Assembly: GCA_950059285.1 (NCBI GenBank)
Contig: CATLTV010000002.1
Coordinates: 1-64,000, forward strand
Length of the DNA: 64,000 bases
Direction of reading: 5' to 3'
Source of the DNA: an uncultured Pseudomonadota bacterium
Lineage (GTDB): Bacteria; Myxococcota_A; Bradymonadia; Bradymonadales; Bradymonadaceae
The translations under genes and the position numbers were made by a program. Under the pieces are notes generated by a model. The model was given only the letters and a program-made list of their open reading frames with translations. It was not told the DNA's origin and did not search any database. Below are positions 44,278 through 54,024 of the stretch, piece by piece (within the stretch, counting starts at the first letter, position 1; every line of letters starts with the position of its first letter).

Positions 44278-45912
44278 TCAGGCCTGAGCCAGGAGGTTCA
44301 TGGCGTTCATACTTGCCTGTGCTCGTATCATGCCGAAATTATTTGAGAAATCACAATACCATACAGCGATTTTGCGAAGCTCCCCGCCCAGAGGCAAGAT
44401 AAAGCACATGGTCTGCGAGTCAAAGATGTAGAACTCCTCGTAGCGATCGTGTTGTGCAAGCGTGAGGTACATCTGATCCATGGCTGAACGCATGGCACGG
44501 ATGTTACTCTTGTGATGCGCAAAGTGTTGCATTTTTGCGTTGGTAGAGTCCGTCACATAGCCTTCCCAGAAGTCCTGATTGTGTTGAGAGGCTTCCGGGA
44601 TGTTGTACAACATGACCATGTTGCAGCCCGGGACGTCCTTGGCGAGCGCCTTGATTCTGTTGCTTGGCTCAACAAAGCTCTGCATATCAGAGCTCAGTGT
44701 GTCCTCCACAGGAGCCTGAAACGCCTGTGGTGTGGTGTTATTCTTGTATTGTTGTGTCAAGCTCAATGCCTGGCCAATGATGCGAGGCATATGGCTTTGA
44801 GGATAGCACTGTGTGTTGATGAAGTCCTTGTCCTGGAACAACATGGTGAAGTGCTGTTGTGAGAGCGCCGCAAACATGAGGCCCCCCGAGGTAAAACCAC
44901 AGGAGCGCATCAATTGTCTGGAGGCATTTCCAAGAAGTGTGTTCTGTGTAGCAGAGCTCAAACTATGATCGGTCTCTTTTGTATGATCGATGAGCGCGTC
45001 AAATGGATGTAGTGGTTCGATATGATGTAGTAACCAGCTCTCCGCCTTGAACTTTTTGGCCAGACGCGTGAACGCCTGGGACGAGAGCGTGTCATGAACC
45101 TGCTCATTTGAATCCTGAAAGACGAACAAATCAAGCAAGTTAAAGGTTATGGGTTGTACAGATGGAGTGGTGCACGAGACCTCTTCAAGAGGCAAAACAC
45201 GGCTGAGGTTCACGCGTGCAGCGGTGCTGAACAACCTGAGCATACGCTCCATCAAGGCGCGCCGCTCCTGATCATCAAGCTCGAAGCTGGCGCTGATCAG
45301 GATGTTGTACTTGAGCTCATTGGCCAGGCCATCGTGCGTATGTTGTGTCAATTCATGACGAATACGATCGCACAAGGCAGGCTGTTCTTTTTTGAGCTGG
45401 GTATCAAGGAAGGGTTTGCCTGTGACGCGCAACGCCAGGCTAATCTTGCCATCAATGACAAGAAGCTCCATCGGGCTCTTCCCTTCCCCCACAGGAAGTC
45501 GAATCAGGTGCGCACCTTCAAGCTGTTCAATGGCAAGAAACCACAATAAAAGCTGGCGTCGAATGTTTTTGCGCTCAAGCTGTTCCTCAACCTCGACCCC
45601 CTGATCGGTTGCAGGCTGTGCTTTGGTGGTCTCTAACATCTCATCCAGAAGTTCGTCGAAGAACTCCTCGACATCCTCTGGGATGATGTCGGCCTCGGAA
45701 AATGGACGGTGATACCTGTCTGTACTCTCCCTCCCACCAAATCCTTCATACAGATCCTGGCTCTTGACCGCCATATACTCACCTGACTCCTCCATGACTT
45801 TTTGCATCTTGGAGAGCGCAGGAAGGCCCATCTGAGTGTCTGTTTTCTTCGAAATCTCACCCTCTTCCAAAAGCTTGTCCCATACATCTGAGATGTCATC
45901 ACTTTCGCTCAT
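44278..45912 (-). CDS. Hypothetical protein with acidic N-terminus
   Basis: A 544-aa protein of unknown family. The first ~120 residues are strongly acidic (EDVEEFFDELLDEMLETT). A middle region (LEGAHLIRLPVGEGKSP ... LLVIDGKISLALRV, ~140-170) hints at a small beta-rich domain with a GEGKSP turn. The rest is mixed helix/strand with no motif I recognise. No signal peptide or membrane segment is seen. ATG at 45912 is preferred; the frame runs upstream to 46128 through more AT-rich DNA with weak coding character. It is convergent with the epimerase gene, and divergent from the aminotransferase gene. Function unknown. Confidence 0.75.
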   Translation of the reverse strand: MSESDDISDVWDKLLEEGEISKKTDTQMGLPALSKMQKVMEESGEYMAVKSQDLYEGFGGRESTDRYHRPFSEADIIPEDVEEFFDELLDEMLETTKAQPATDQGVEVEEQLERKNIRRQLLLWFLAIEQLEGAHLIRLPVGEGKSPMELLVIDGKISLALRVTGKPFLDTQLKKEQPALCDRIRHELTQHTHDGLANELKYNILISASFELDDQERRALMERMLRLFSTAARVNLSRVLPLEEVSCTTPSVQPITFNLLDLFVFQDSNEQVHDTLSSQAFTRLAKKFKAESWLLHHIEPLHPFDALIDHTKETDHSLSSATQNTLLGNASRQLMRSCGFTSGGLMFAALSQQHFTMLFQDKDFINTQCYPQSHMPRIIGQALSLTQQYKNNTTPQAFQAPVEDTLSSDMQSFVEPSNRIKALAKDVPGCNMVMLYNIPEASQHNQDFWEGYVTDSTNAKMQHFAHHKSNIRAMRSAMDQMYLTLAQHDRYEEFYIFDSQTMCFILPLGGELRKIAVWYCDFSNNFGMIRAQASMNAMNLLAQA

Positions 45913-46274
45913 CGTTATTCTCGTCCTGGGGCTAGGGTTGGAATCACTTGTTGTGAATTCCATTCTATCATGTGTCTTGTTGAAATGATAGCGCCTGAAG
46001 TACTCTACATGGCTTTTATCTCGCTTTTTCTGCATGTCTTGTCCCAGGGTTTTTTCGAATACAAATGGTGCAGTTTTGATATTTTTCAAAACAGTGATTA
46101 CATGTGTTGTTTCAACTAGAAGATACATATCGTACGCGATTTTTTCATCGACTCAAGTAAACAATCGCATTACTTCTTTGTTTGTTTTTTATTTTGCTTA
46201 GTGTTAAAGTGACATTATGTGGCACACTCATAAACATTTACACACTCAAAAATTCCAAAAATTCCAAAATCATC
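45913..46274. promoter_or_regulatory. Divergent intergenic region, AT-rich
   Basis: This 362-bp stretch separates divergent genes and should hold a promoter for each. T-rich runs lie at 46175-46200. A small direct repeat, AAAATTCCAAA, occurs at ~46249-46268 just before the aminotransferase start. I see no gene or convincing dyad in it. Confidence 0.4.
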
Positions 46275-47480
46275 ATGCATAAAATCCCCTACTCCAAACC
46301 CTGGCTTACTTCCGATGAGGAACGCGCCACTGCACACACCATCTCATCAGGACGACTCATCCTTGGTCCTGAAGTCCGCGCCTTTGAAACCTCTCTGGCA
46401 ACCTTCACAGGCCGACAACGCGCGGTCGCTGTCACAAGCGGTACTACCGCCCTTCAGCTCGCGCTCCATGCTCTCGGTGTTAATCAGCACTACAGTGTCC
46501 TTGTCCCCGCTTACACCTGGGTCGCGACCTGGAACGTGGTCCACTGGCTTGGCGCTGAACCTGTCATGATTGATGTCGACCCCTCCACCTTCTGTATCGA
46601 TCCCAACGACTTTGAACGTGCACTCGCTTCATGCTCTCGTACACATCGTGCCATCCTCCCTGTCCATATGTTCGGCTTTCGCGTCGATCCAACCTGGCTT
46701 GATGCCATGGTCCATCGTCATAACCTTACCCTCGTGGGTGATGGCTGCTGCGCCTTTGGTGGTGAACATCAAGGGCTTCGCTGTGGTGCATGGACTCCTG
46801 TTGAATGCCTCTCCTTTCATCCTCGTAAGGTGATTACCACAGGTGAAGGTGGTGCCATCCTGACCGATGATCATGAGCTTGCGGATCGTCTTGAACGTCT
46901 GCGTGATCATGGCGCGCATCGCTCTCGAGAACAACGCCGCCAGACGACTCAGGGCGGTTTGATGACACCCGAGTTTCCCGAGCCTGGTCACAACTTTCGA
47001 ATGACCGAAATGCAAGGCGCTCTTGGTCGTGTCCAGATGGAGCGCGTACACACCCTCATTCAGGCCCGAAAAACAGTCGCCTCTCGTTATGATGAACTTA
47101 TCGCTGCACAGATCCCCTGGTTAAAACTCCCTCCTGGTCAACACGACCCCGGGCGAGTGCTTACATTCTATCCTGTTCAACTCCAGATTCCCGAGGCGTC
47201 TCCTACGCAAATACTCGCCATGAAAACACACCTCGTAACATTTATGGCATCACATGGCATCGCCGTAAGAACTCCCATGATTGATCTTGTAAATCAACCG
47301 TTTACGCGTGAGTCTGCGAAAGGTTACGACTTCCCCGGCGCGCAACACACATTCCTCCACACCCTTGGTCTCCCCTTCTTCCCTCAGATGACTCGGGAAC
47401 AATCCGAGACAGTGGTGCAAAAACTTGCGGAATTCACCCCCACACTTCATGCCCTCCTCAAGTCAGGAGCATCATCATGA
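46275..47480 (+). CDS. DegT/DnrJ/EryC1/StrS family PLP-dependent aminotransferase
   Basis: A 401-aa fold-type I aminotransferase. It has AVTSGTTALQLAL near residue 60 (phosphate binding), VLVPAYTWVATWNVV, DGCCAFG and the PLP lysine, Lys185, in SFHPRKVITTGEGG. The C-terminal part has RMTEMQGALGRVQ. Family members aminate keto sugars bound to nucleotides or make aminohydroxybenzoate or aminocyclitol precursors. The ATG at 46275 matches the family start; no good ribosome site is seen, and the frame extends upstream without similarity. Its stop overlaps the ATG of the next gene (ATGA), so the two are translationally coupled. The nearby epimerase gene fits a sugar role, but the radical SAM partner points to a small-molecule pathway. 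Confidence 0.9.
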   Translation: MHKIPYSKPWLTSDEERATAHTISSGRLILGPEVRAFETSLATFTGRQRAVAVTSGTTALQLALHALGVNQHYSVLVPAYTWVATWNVVHWLGAEPVMIDVDPSTFCIDPNDFERALASCSRTHRAILPVHMFGFRVDPTWLDAMVHRHNLTLVGDGCCAFGGEHQGLRCGAWTPVECLSFHPRKVITTGEGGAILTDDHELADRLERLRDHGAHRSREQRRQTTQGGLMTPEFPEPGHNFRMTEMQGALGRVQMERVHTLIQARKTVASRYDELIAAQIPWLKLPPGQHDPGRVLTFYPVQLQIPEASPTQILAMKTHLVTFMASHGIAVRTPMIDLVNQPFTRESAKGYDFPGAQHTFLHTLGLPFFPQMTREQSETVVQKLAEFTPTLHALLKSGASS

Positions 47481-48859
47481 ATCCACACAATGCACGTGCA
47501 TTCAAACTCGCACGACAAACGCCCCACACCTTTACCATTCAGTATCCTCCCTCGCGGGCCTATTTCCAACAACGCTTTCAGCGCCCCGAAATCAAGGATG
47601 CGACGCCATGGCTTCTGTCAGATCTTGCGGAGCGCCACCACGCCCTCCTCTATGTCCACGTCCCCTTCTGTGCTCAGCGCTGCTTTTACTGTAACTTTGC
47701 GGTCGACCTTCGCAAAAATGAAGACCTCCATCAACGTTATATCAAGGCCCTCACCACACAGAGCGCGCGCTTGCTTGAGCGCTGGCCATCTCAAACCAAA
47801 CTCAAGGGCATTGATATTGGTGGTGGTACACCCACACAGATTCATATCAACCTCCTTGAGACGTTGATGCGCGCGCTCCAACCCTGGATGAGCCGTTGCA
47901 CACCCGATGCGCAGTGCTCCATTGAGACCACGCCACGGGTGGCTGCTCATGAGCCAGATAAACTTGCGCTACTTCACAATCATGGCATCCAGCGCGTCTC
48001 CATTGGCATTCAAAGCACCAACGACGAGACGCTCAAGCATGTGAACAGGCGACAACAACGCTCCCTTGCGCAACAGGCCCTGCATAATCTTACACACGCA
48101 GGTTTTGAACGGGTCAGCGTGGATCTTGTGTTTGGCCTGCCAGACCAGAGCACCGAGGCGTTCCTTCAGGATCTGGATCGCGTGATTGGTTCTGGTGTGG
48201 ATGCCATTACAATCTATGACTGTTTGTATCGTGGTGAGGGCCGTATTTTGCCTGGATTATCAGATGAAATGCGCCCCGAGGTCGCCCATTATCATCGCAT
48301 GTACGATGCTGCATTTGAACGCCTTACGACCAGCGGCTTCCATGGACAGTACGGTGGCGTGAACTTCAGCCGTCATCCTGATGAATATGGTACTTCATCC
48401 TACTTCACACATCGCCTGCTTCATGGTCAGACCTATGTGGGACTTGGCAATTATGCGTCTAGCCTGACCCGAGAGGGCAAGTGGTGGTTTGCGCCCTACG
48501 AGGTCGATGATTACATCGACGCTATACACGCCTCACAGGAGGTGGTGTTGCCCGTCTCTGGCAGCGCTTATGAGCTTCCGTGGCAGGAACATGCTGCCAA
48601 GTTCATTCTGGCGAACCTCAACTTTGGAAAGATTCAACTCGATGATTTTAAAGTTATTTTTGGCAGAGATTTCATGGATTGCTACGCATCTCAGGTCGAG
48701 GAGATGCTCCAGAGAGGTTGGGTTACATTCTCCGCAGATAAGACCGCACTTCATGTACAACAGGGACAGTTTCCTGCGCTTTACTTCTGCCGAGCGCTCT
48801 TCTACAGCACTGAAGCGCTCCAGTGGGTCGAGTCTCATATGGAGCTATGTGCCGTGTAA
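47477..48859 (+). CDS. HemN/HemW-like radical SAM protein
   Basis: A 460-aa radical SAM enzyme. YVHVPFCAQRCFYC carries the [4Fe-4S] ligands Cys65, Cys69 and Cys72 in the CxxxCxxC arrangement, GGGTPT contacts SAM, and RVSIGIQSTNDETL, VDLVFGLPDQS and a HemN-type C-terminal region follow. HemN-like proteins include oxygen-independent coproporphyrinogen oxidase, the haem chaperone HemW, haem-degrading enzymes and class C methylases of natural-product pathways. The protein is longer than typical HemW (~380 aa), with an extra N-terminal ~50 residues. AGGAG lies upstream of the ATG, which overlaps the aminotransferase stop. The coupling to a DegT aminotransferase argues against housekeeping haem synthesis. 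Confidence 0.88.
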   Translation: MNPHNARAFKLARQTPHTFTIQYPPSRAYFQQRFQRPEIKDATPWLLSDLAERHHALLYVHVPFCAQRCFYCNFAVDLRKNEDLHQRYIKALTTQSARLLERWPSQTKLKGIDIGGGTPTQIHINLLETLMRALQPWMSRCTPDAQCSIETTPRVAAHEPDKLALLHNHGIQRVSIGIQSTNDETLKHVNRRQQRSLAQQALHNLTHAGFERVSVDLVFGLPDQSTEAFLQDLDRVIGSGVDAITIYDCLYRGEGRILPGLSDEMRPEVAHYHRMYDAAFERLTTSGFHGQYGGVNFSRHPDEYGTSSYFTHRLLHGQTYVGLGNYASSLTREGKWWFAPYEVDDYIDAIHASQEVVLPVSGSAYELPWQEHAAKFILANLNFGKIQLDDFKVIFGRDFMDCYASQVEEMLQRGWVTFSADKTALHVQQGQFPALYFCRALFYSTEALQWVESHMELCAV

Positions 48860-48963
48860 TGCCAAACACACGTTACGATTTTATATTGATGTTTCTCAAG
48901 GGTCGGAGCATACAATAGGAGCGCCTTGATAGTTTATCCTGGTGTTTCTTCAATGGACCACAC

Positions 48964-49500
48964 ATGTTTTCGGACTCGGGAGCTGCCATATATACCCTCG
49001 GCGTGGGAAGTTTGAGCCGCGAGCATCTCGTGCGCTGGCTTATGTGTCGAGAAGTCGAGTATGTCATTGATACTCGGAGTCCTCCCTATGCATTTGATCG
49101 TCAGGATTTTTTCCCCGATGAGTTTGCACAGTTTCTGATGGCACAGCAGATGAAGTACCTGGACCTCCATAAAAACCTTGGAGACCGTCCCAGTGATATA
49201 AGTCTTCACACAGGTATCAACCGCATCGATTACAGAAGATATCTCAAGCGAACCTATGCTATAGCAGGAGTGAGCCGCATCGCGCTCGCCTTTACCATGG
49301 GATGCAGGGTATGCGTGCTTGGACGAGAGGGAAACCCCGTGTACGCTCACCACGCGCGACTGATAGGTCAAGCCTTGCACAACAAAGGTATTGGTGTAAG
49401 ACACCTTACGCACATGGGGAATCGATTGATTAGCCACAAGTCACTCATTCAAATGATCCACATTCAGGGTGATTCGGTACACTTCTCCCCTCCCCAGTAA
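48964..49500 (+). CDS. DUF488 family protein
   Basis: A 178-aa protein matching DUF488. It has IYTLGVGSLSREHLVRWL at the start (residues ~9-26), VIDTRSPPYAF, a motif YLDLHKNLGDRP at ~62-73, and a conserved CRVCVLGREGNPVYAHHARL later. DUF488 proteins are small, cytoplasmic and of unknown biochemistry. The gene stands 68 nt before the SNF2 helicase gene on the same strand and may be co-transcribed with it. Confidence 0.85.
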   Translation: MFSDSGAAIYTLGVGSLSREHLVRWLMCREVEYVIDTRSPPYAFDRQDFFPDEFAQFLMAQQMKYLDLHKNLGDRPSDISLHTGINRIDYRRYLKRTYAIAGVSRIALAFTMGCRVCVLGREGNPVYAHHARLIGQALHNKGIGVRHLTHMGNRLISHKSLIQMIHIQGDSVHFSPPQ

Positions 49501-49568
49501 GTTTGATTTTCGATAAACGTCTAAAAGTATAAGAAACAATATTTTATCAAGATAAAGCGAGCGTTAGT

Positions 49569-52500
49569 ATGTTTTTGACCTCGGGACAGAGGAGAAAATA
49601 CCTCGATGTGTTGCATGACCTGATTCATGATTATCGTCTGCAAGATGCGTTGTTACGCCCTGTGAAAAACGCATCTGCGTTGCCTGGCCTGTCAAATGAT
49701 GTCGTGCGCGAAATCCAGAAGACACACATGGATATTGATCGCTTGCTCTTCTACCTCGCAGAGAGCAGCGATGTATCCACGCTCGACTTCCAGCTCCTCT
49801 GGAGCTTTGCACATACCGAGATCTGGATTGTGCGTCGTCGACTCGATCGCGAAAATCTGTTGCGACGTGGCACACGTATCAAGTCCATTAAAAAGGGGAT
49901 GTCTCGCGAAGATCTTGAAGCGTGGGCGTTGTCTCACAACATCAGCACCTGGCTTGATACGCCTCTTGCGACGTTCACGGGCATGTCAGAATATGTAGGG
50001 CATTTGACTCAATTTGATAGTGAAACCAATGTCTTGTGGGTGTGTGTGGCTGACATGTTATGTGAGGAGCGCCTCTTTACGCTCAAGCACACGCTCCAGA
50101 AATGGTTTCTTAAGAACACCACGCAACGCCTGGAAGAGCTCGCAAGTAAAGCCGCAAAAAAACACAAACACACGCCCGACAAGATCGAAAAAGACCTTGA
50201 GACCTGGAAACCTGCCGAGGCATGTGTGGAACCCCTGTTTGAGAGGTTGACCGAGCAGCTACACCTCCAGCTTCAGGATACATCCCCCACCAAGCAAAGT
50301 TTTGCTGAGGCCCATGACCTCACCATGGACAGCATGTGGGGTAAACTCCAGGAGCAACGTAAAGTCCCCTCAGAGTGTGGCATGTCCAGAGATGGCACAA
50401 CCGTGGAGCTTGACCTTCAGGACCCCAAGTTTTCGGTCATGTGTAACTGTCCTCATAACCCACACCGTGCATGCCCTACAAAGCTCTCAGCGCTCTATCA
50501 CATGCTCAATCTGGTGCGAGAGCATAAACAGGGCCGCTCTCCCGAGGAAGAACAGCTCTACAAGGGGATCAAGGAGACGCTGATATCGCCGCTCTGGCAA
50601 CGTCAGATCGATTTCCTGCTTGAACAACTTGAACCTAAACCTCTGATCCCCGAAGAGCTCTCTGGTATGCCATGCTGGATTGGCTGGTGTATCAAGGAAA
50701 CACCTCAACAGACCCTCTCGCTGTATCCTGCCCTGATGCGCCACAAGAAGCGAGGCAATGGTGTGATGAGCAAGGCGTTCAAGCCCACAGAAGCACACCT
50801 TGAGGAGATTGAAGACCAGGCCGAGGTTGAGCGCCTTAGACGATGGATGCTCATTCAAAACTCCACGCATCAATCCACCGATGAAGAGCGCATGATCCTC
50901 GACATCGCCAACCACAAGCACCTTTATCTTCACACCACCATGACACACCCCTGTCGTGTGCGTGTGGAAGAGATCAAGGTCCAGGTCGCACGTAACGCAG
51001 ATGACGCCATGGAGATGGCCTTTGTCGCAGGTGATCATACACTTGATGAATTTGAGGTCCACGACCTCGCATGGGCGATGCGACACAAGCCATACAAGCT
51101 TATTCAACTCAGAGTGTATGATGATCACGGTGAAATCCTCTTCTACAGAGCCTCTCAAAAGACGTTGAAATTAATGGAGGTTCTCCCATCAAGAAAGATG
51201 AATTTACCCATTAAATCAGTAAGTTATTTGCTTGATAATTTGAGCAAACGTCCCGTGGCACAGGAGAGCATCGAGCTTGATCAGGGGTTGCGTGGCAAGA
51301 AGGTCAAGGGAGAGCATAACCTGATCATCAGGCTGTCCATGGTACGAGGTGTGTTGAGCATCGCGCTGCGAGCGCAACCTCTGGAAGGTGGTGTCACACA
51401 TCATCCAGGCGGTGGTCCCACCATGATTTACACAGTACGCGATGGAGAGGCGCTGTATACTGAGCGAGACTTGCCCAAAGAAGTCAAGAAGGCCAAGAAG
51501 CTTATTCGTAAGCTTGATCTTGATTACAGCGCAGGCGACCTCATGGCCTGGGATGAAACAGAGCCCGAGTATGCCATTGAGCTTGTAGACCACATCAAGG
51601 CTCTCTCCGAACTGGACCCTTCCCTCAAGGTGCTCTGGGATAGCAAGGAGCCACGCATCGTTGGCACAGCCACCAATCAGCAGATGTTCCTCAAGATCTC
51701 ATTGAAGGACAAGCTCTTTGAGATTGGCGGGCAGCTTGACATTGATGGTGAAAATATACCCGTGTCACAACTCCTTGATGCCGCCAGCGAGCAGCGCCGC
51801 TGGATTCAAATCAAGGATGACCACTGGCTCAAGCTTGATGAGAGCCTGCAACAGAGCGTGGACAAGCTGGAGCAGCTCTCCAAACAAAACAGGTATGGTC
51901 AGATCTCTATTCTTGCAGCGCCCGTCATCGAGGAGCTCAAGGAGGAGGGTGTGCACATTGATGGGCCTCCCGAGTGGTTTGATTATATCGACCGTATGAA
52001 GTCGGCGATGGATGAGGAGGTCGTGATTCCGAAAACCTTGAAGGCCACGCTGCGACCTTATCAGGAGGATGGGGTTCGGTGGTTGTTGAGGTTATCACGA
52101 TGGTCTCCAGGGGCGTGTCTTGCCGATGATATGGGTCTTGGTAAAACCATTCAGGCGCTTGCCTTGTTGCTTGATCGCAGCGAGCTTGGACCCGCGCTTG
52201 TCGTCGCGCCCACCTCACTTGGGTTTAACTGGGAACAGGAAGCACAGAAGTTTGCGCCCTCATTGAACATCATCAGGTTGCGCAGCAAGAGCGATTGTGA
52301 GCTCCTTGGTGAGCAATCTCTAAAGAACAAAAAAGATTATAAATCAAATGTTTACATTATGAGTTATGATCTTCTCGCCAGGAACCACGAGCAGCTCCAA
52401 CACATCTTGTGGCAGACCATGGTCCTTGATGAGTCGCAGGCCATCAAGAACAGCGCGACCAACCGCGCAAGCGCCGTGCATGGTCTTGATGCCAAGTTCA

Positions 52501-53471
52501 AGCTTGCCCTGACAGGCACGCCGCTTGAGAACCATACAGGAGAGCTGTGGAGCTTGATGCGCGCGATTACTCCAGGTTTGCTCGGTTCACAGGCGCAGTT
52601 TCGCAAGAAGTATCAGATCCCCATTGAGCGCGATGAAGATCAACGCGTGCGTCAGATGTTGGCCAGGCTCGTGTCGCCCTTTATCCTCCGTCGCCTCAAG
52701 CGAGATGTCGCGCAGGATTTGCCAGAGCGCACGGATATTCGACTTGCCGTGGAGCTTTCATCAGCAGAAAGAAAGCTCTACGATGAGCTGCGACGTGCGG
52801 TGCTCTCCAAGATCTCCAAGACGGACAATGCTCCTGGAGCCACACGTGGTACGCAAGAGAACAAGTCACGTTTTGATGTGCTCGCTGCAATTACACGTTT
52901 GCGTCAGGCGGCGTGCCATCCTCAGCTTTACCAGCCTCACACGACGACAAAGTCAACCAAGGTGGCGATCCTGAAAGACCACCTTGAGGGTCTTGTCGAA
53001 GAGGGCTATGCCGCGCTGGTCTTTAGTCAATTTACGAGTTTGCTTGGGCTCGTCAGGGAGGAGCTTGAGCAGACAGATTTGCGCATTGCATATCTTGATG
53101 GGTCACTGTCGGCGGTACAGCGCCAGAAGGTGGTCAGTGATTTTCAGGATGGAAAGTATGATGTGTTCCTGTTGTCCATCAAGGCAGGTGGTGTGGGTCT
53201 GAACCTTACGCGCGCCAACACGGTGTTCTTGCTTGATCCGTGGTGGAACCCTGCTGTGGAAGATCAGGCGACGGACAGGGCGCACCGTATTGGTCAGAAG
53301 GAGCCCGTCACGGTGTACAGGCTTGTCGCGGAGGGCACGATTGAGGAAGCGATTTATGAGCTTCATGAGGAGAAGCGAGCATTGCTTGATGGTGTGTTGT
53401 CAGAGACCGATGCGCAGTCAGGGCGTGCACTGTCCGTGGATGAGTTAAAGGGTTTGATTTTTGGTGAGTAG
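49569..53471 (+). CDS. SNF2 family DEAD/DEAH-box ATPase
   Basis: A 1300-aa SWI2/SNF2 ATPase that would translocate on double-stranded DNA or remodel nucleoprotein. A SWIM-like zinc cluster is visible near residues 293-309 (CNCPHNPHRACPTKLSAL). The ATPase core starts at ~830: Walker A DDMGLGKTIQALALL, motif II DESQAIKN (DESQ in place of DEAH/DEGH), motif III TGTPLENHTGELWSLM, and in the second lobe FSQFT, KAGGVGLNLTRAN, DPWWNPAVEDQATDRAHRIGQ. The ~800-residue N-terminal part is a long bacterial SNF2-associated region. The length and layout match large bacterial SNF2 proteins (HepA/RapA-distinct). It is followed by a strong terminator. No restriction or defence partner is adjacent. Confidence 0.93.
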   Translation: MFLTSGQRRKYLDVLHDLIHDYRLQDALLRPVKNASALPGLSNDVVREIQKTHMDIDRLLFYLAESSDVSTLDFQLLWSFAHTEIWIVRRRLDRENLLRRGTRIKSIKKGMSREDLEAWALSHNISTWLDTPLATFTGMSEYVGHLTQFDSETNVLWVCVADMLCEERLFTLKHTLQKWFLKNTTQRLEELASKAAKKHKHTPDKIEKDLETWKPAEACVEPLFERLTEQLHLQLQDTSPTKQSFAEAHDLTMDSMWGKLQEQRKVPSECGMSRDGTTVELDLQDPKFSVMCNCPHNPHRACPTKLSALYHMLNLVREHKQGRSPEEEQLYKGIKETLISPLWQRQIDFLLEQLEPKPLIPEELSGMPCWIGWCIKETPQQTLSLYPALMRHKKRGNGVMSKAFKPTEAHLEEIEDQAEVERLRRWMLIQNSTHQSTDEERMILDIANHKHLYLHTTMTHPCRVRVEEIKVQVARNADDAMEMAFVAGDHTLDEFEVHDLAWAMRHKPYKLIQLRVYDDHGEILFYRASQKTLKLMEVLPSRKMNLPIKSVSYLLDNLSKRPVAQESIELDQGLRGKKVKGEHNLIIRLSMVRGVLSIALRAQPLEGGVTHHPGGGPTMIYTVRDGEALYTERDLPKEVKKAKKLIRKLDLDYSAGDLMAWDETEPEYAIELVDHIKALSELDPSLKVLWDSKEPRIVGTATNQQMFLKISLKDKLFEIGGQLDIDGENIPVSQLLDAASEQRRWIQIKDDHWLKLDESLQQSVDKLEQLSKQNRYGQISILAAPVIEELKEEGVHIDGPPEWFDYIDRMKSAMDEEVVIPKTLKATLRPYQEDGVRWLLRLSRWSPGACLADDMGLGKTIQALALLLDRSELGPALVVAPTSLGFNWEQEAQKFAPSLNIIRLRSKSDCELLGEQSLKNKKDYKSNVYIMSYDLLARNHEQLQHILWQTMVLDESQAIKNSATNRASAVHGLDAKFKLALTGTPLENHTGELWSLMRAITPGLLGSQAQFRKKYQIPIERDEDQRVRQMLARLVSPFILRRLKRDVAQDLPERTDIRLAVELSSAERKLYDELRRAVLSKISKTDNAPGATRGTQENKSRFDVLAAITRLRQAACHPQLYQPHTTTKSTKVAILKDHLEGLVEEGYAALVFSQFTSLLGLVREELEQTDLRIAYLDGSLSAVQRQKVVSDFQDGKYDVFLLSIKAGGVGLNLTRANTVFLLDPWWNPAVEDQATDRAHRIGQKEPVTVYRLVAEGTIEEAIYELHEEKRALLDGVLSETDAQSGRALSVDELKGLIFGE

Positions 53472-53484
53472 GTGTGTGTTGGAC

Positions 53485-53559
53485 GCAAAAAAGAGTTCAG
53501 GGCGAGTTTGGCCAAAAATCGAAGATTTTTGGCCAAACTCGCCCTGAACTCTTTTTTGC
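53485..53559. terminator. Bidirectional terminator hairpin (36-bp perfect stem, GAA loop)
   Basis: Arms 53485-53520 and 53524-53559 pair perfectly around GAA, with A6 at the 5' end and T6 at the 3' end. It lies between the convergent SNF2 gene and the small gene at 53608. It has the same arm length and loop as the hairpin at 8093-8167. Confidence 0.88.
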
Positions 53560-53607
53560 AGCACATGAAATTTATTTCATGTGCATTATCAGTGACATAA
53601 GTTCTGT

Positions 53608-53811
53608 TTATTCAGGGTCTTGCTCATGATCTTGAGCGTCATCAGCGCCAGTGATACGAACTTTATGTGCGCGTGAGAGAAGATCGGTCAGGGGGTCATC
53701 GACGTGGTCCCAAAAGGGAGTCATGCCAGCCTGACGCATTTTGCGTTCCCACTCGGGCATATCCTTGGCTTGTTCGGGCTGAAAAGGGTTGCTGCTCTGT
53801 GACCTGCTCAT
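53608..53811 (-). CDS. Small hypothetical protein (67 aa)
   Basis: A 67-aa hydrophilic protein (start MSRSQSSNPFQPEQAKDMP, then WERKMRQAGMTPFWDHVDDP). A strong ribosome site, GGAAGG, lies 7 nt upstream of the ATG, which supports it as real. It has no membrane segment, cysteines or known motif. It is downstream of the ParB-like gene on the same strand, but a hairpin lies between them. Confidence 0.65.
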   Translation of the reverse strand: MSRSQSSNPFQPEQAKDMPEWERKMRQAGMTPFWDHVDDPLTDLLSRAHKVRITGADDAQDHEQDPE

Positions 53812-53966
53812 GGTGTATCCTTCCTTGGTTTGGAGTCGGTATCAGGACCGTAGAAGAGGAGAATGTTGATGGTGCGTCACATGATCGTGTGCACATGTCA
53901 GTGAATGATCCGTCCGTGGATGCGAGCTGACAGCAATCCCATGTGAGCTAATAATCTTCGTGCTCC

Positions 53967-53993
53967 TGAACAGATCATGACATGATCTGTTCA
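53967..53993. terminator. Hairpin downstream of the ParB-like gene
   Basis: TGAACAGATCATG and CATGATCTGTTCA (13-bp arms, one base between) form a compact dyad 31 bp after the ParB-like stop. It could be a terminator or a protein-binding site; no T-run follows on the minus strand. Confidence 0.5.
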
Positions 53994-54024
53994 GAAGAGC
54001 TACTGATTTTTTCAGGATTGAAGA

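Noticed and set aside
49569-53471. SNF2 ATPase as part of a phage-defence island (such as DISARM)
   Set aside because: No methyltransferase, nuclease or other defence partner flanks it; the neighbours are DUF488 and a small protein.
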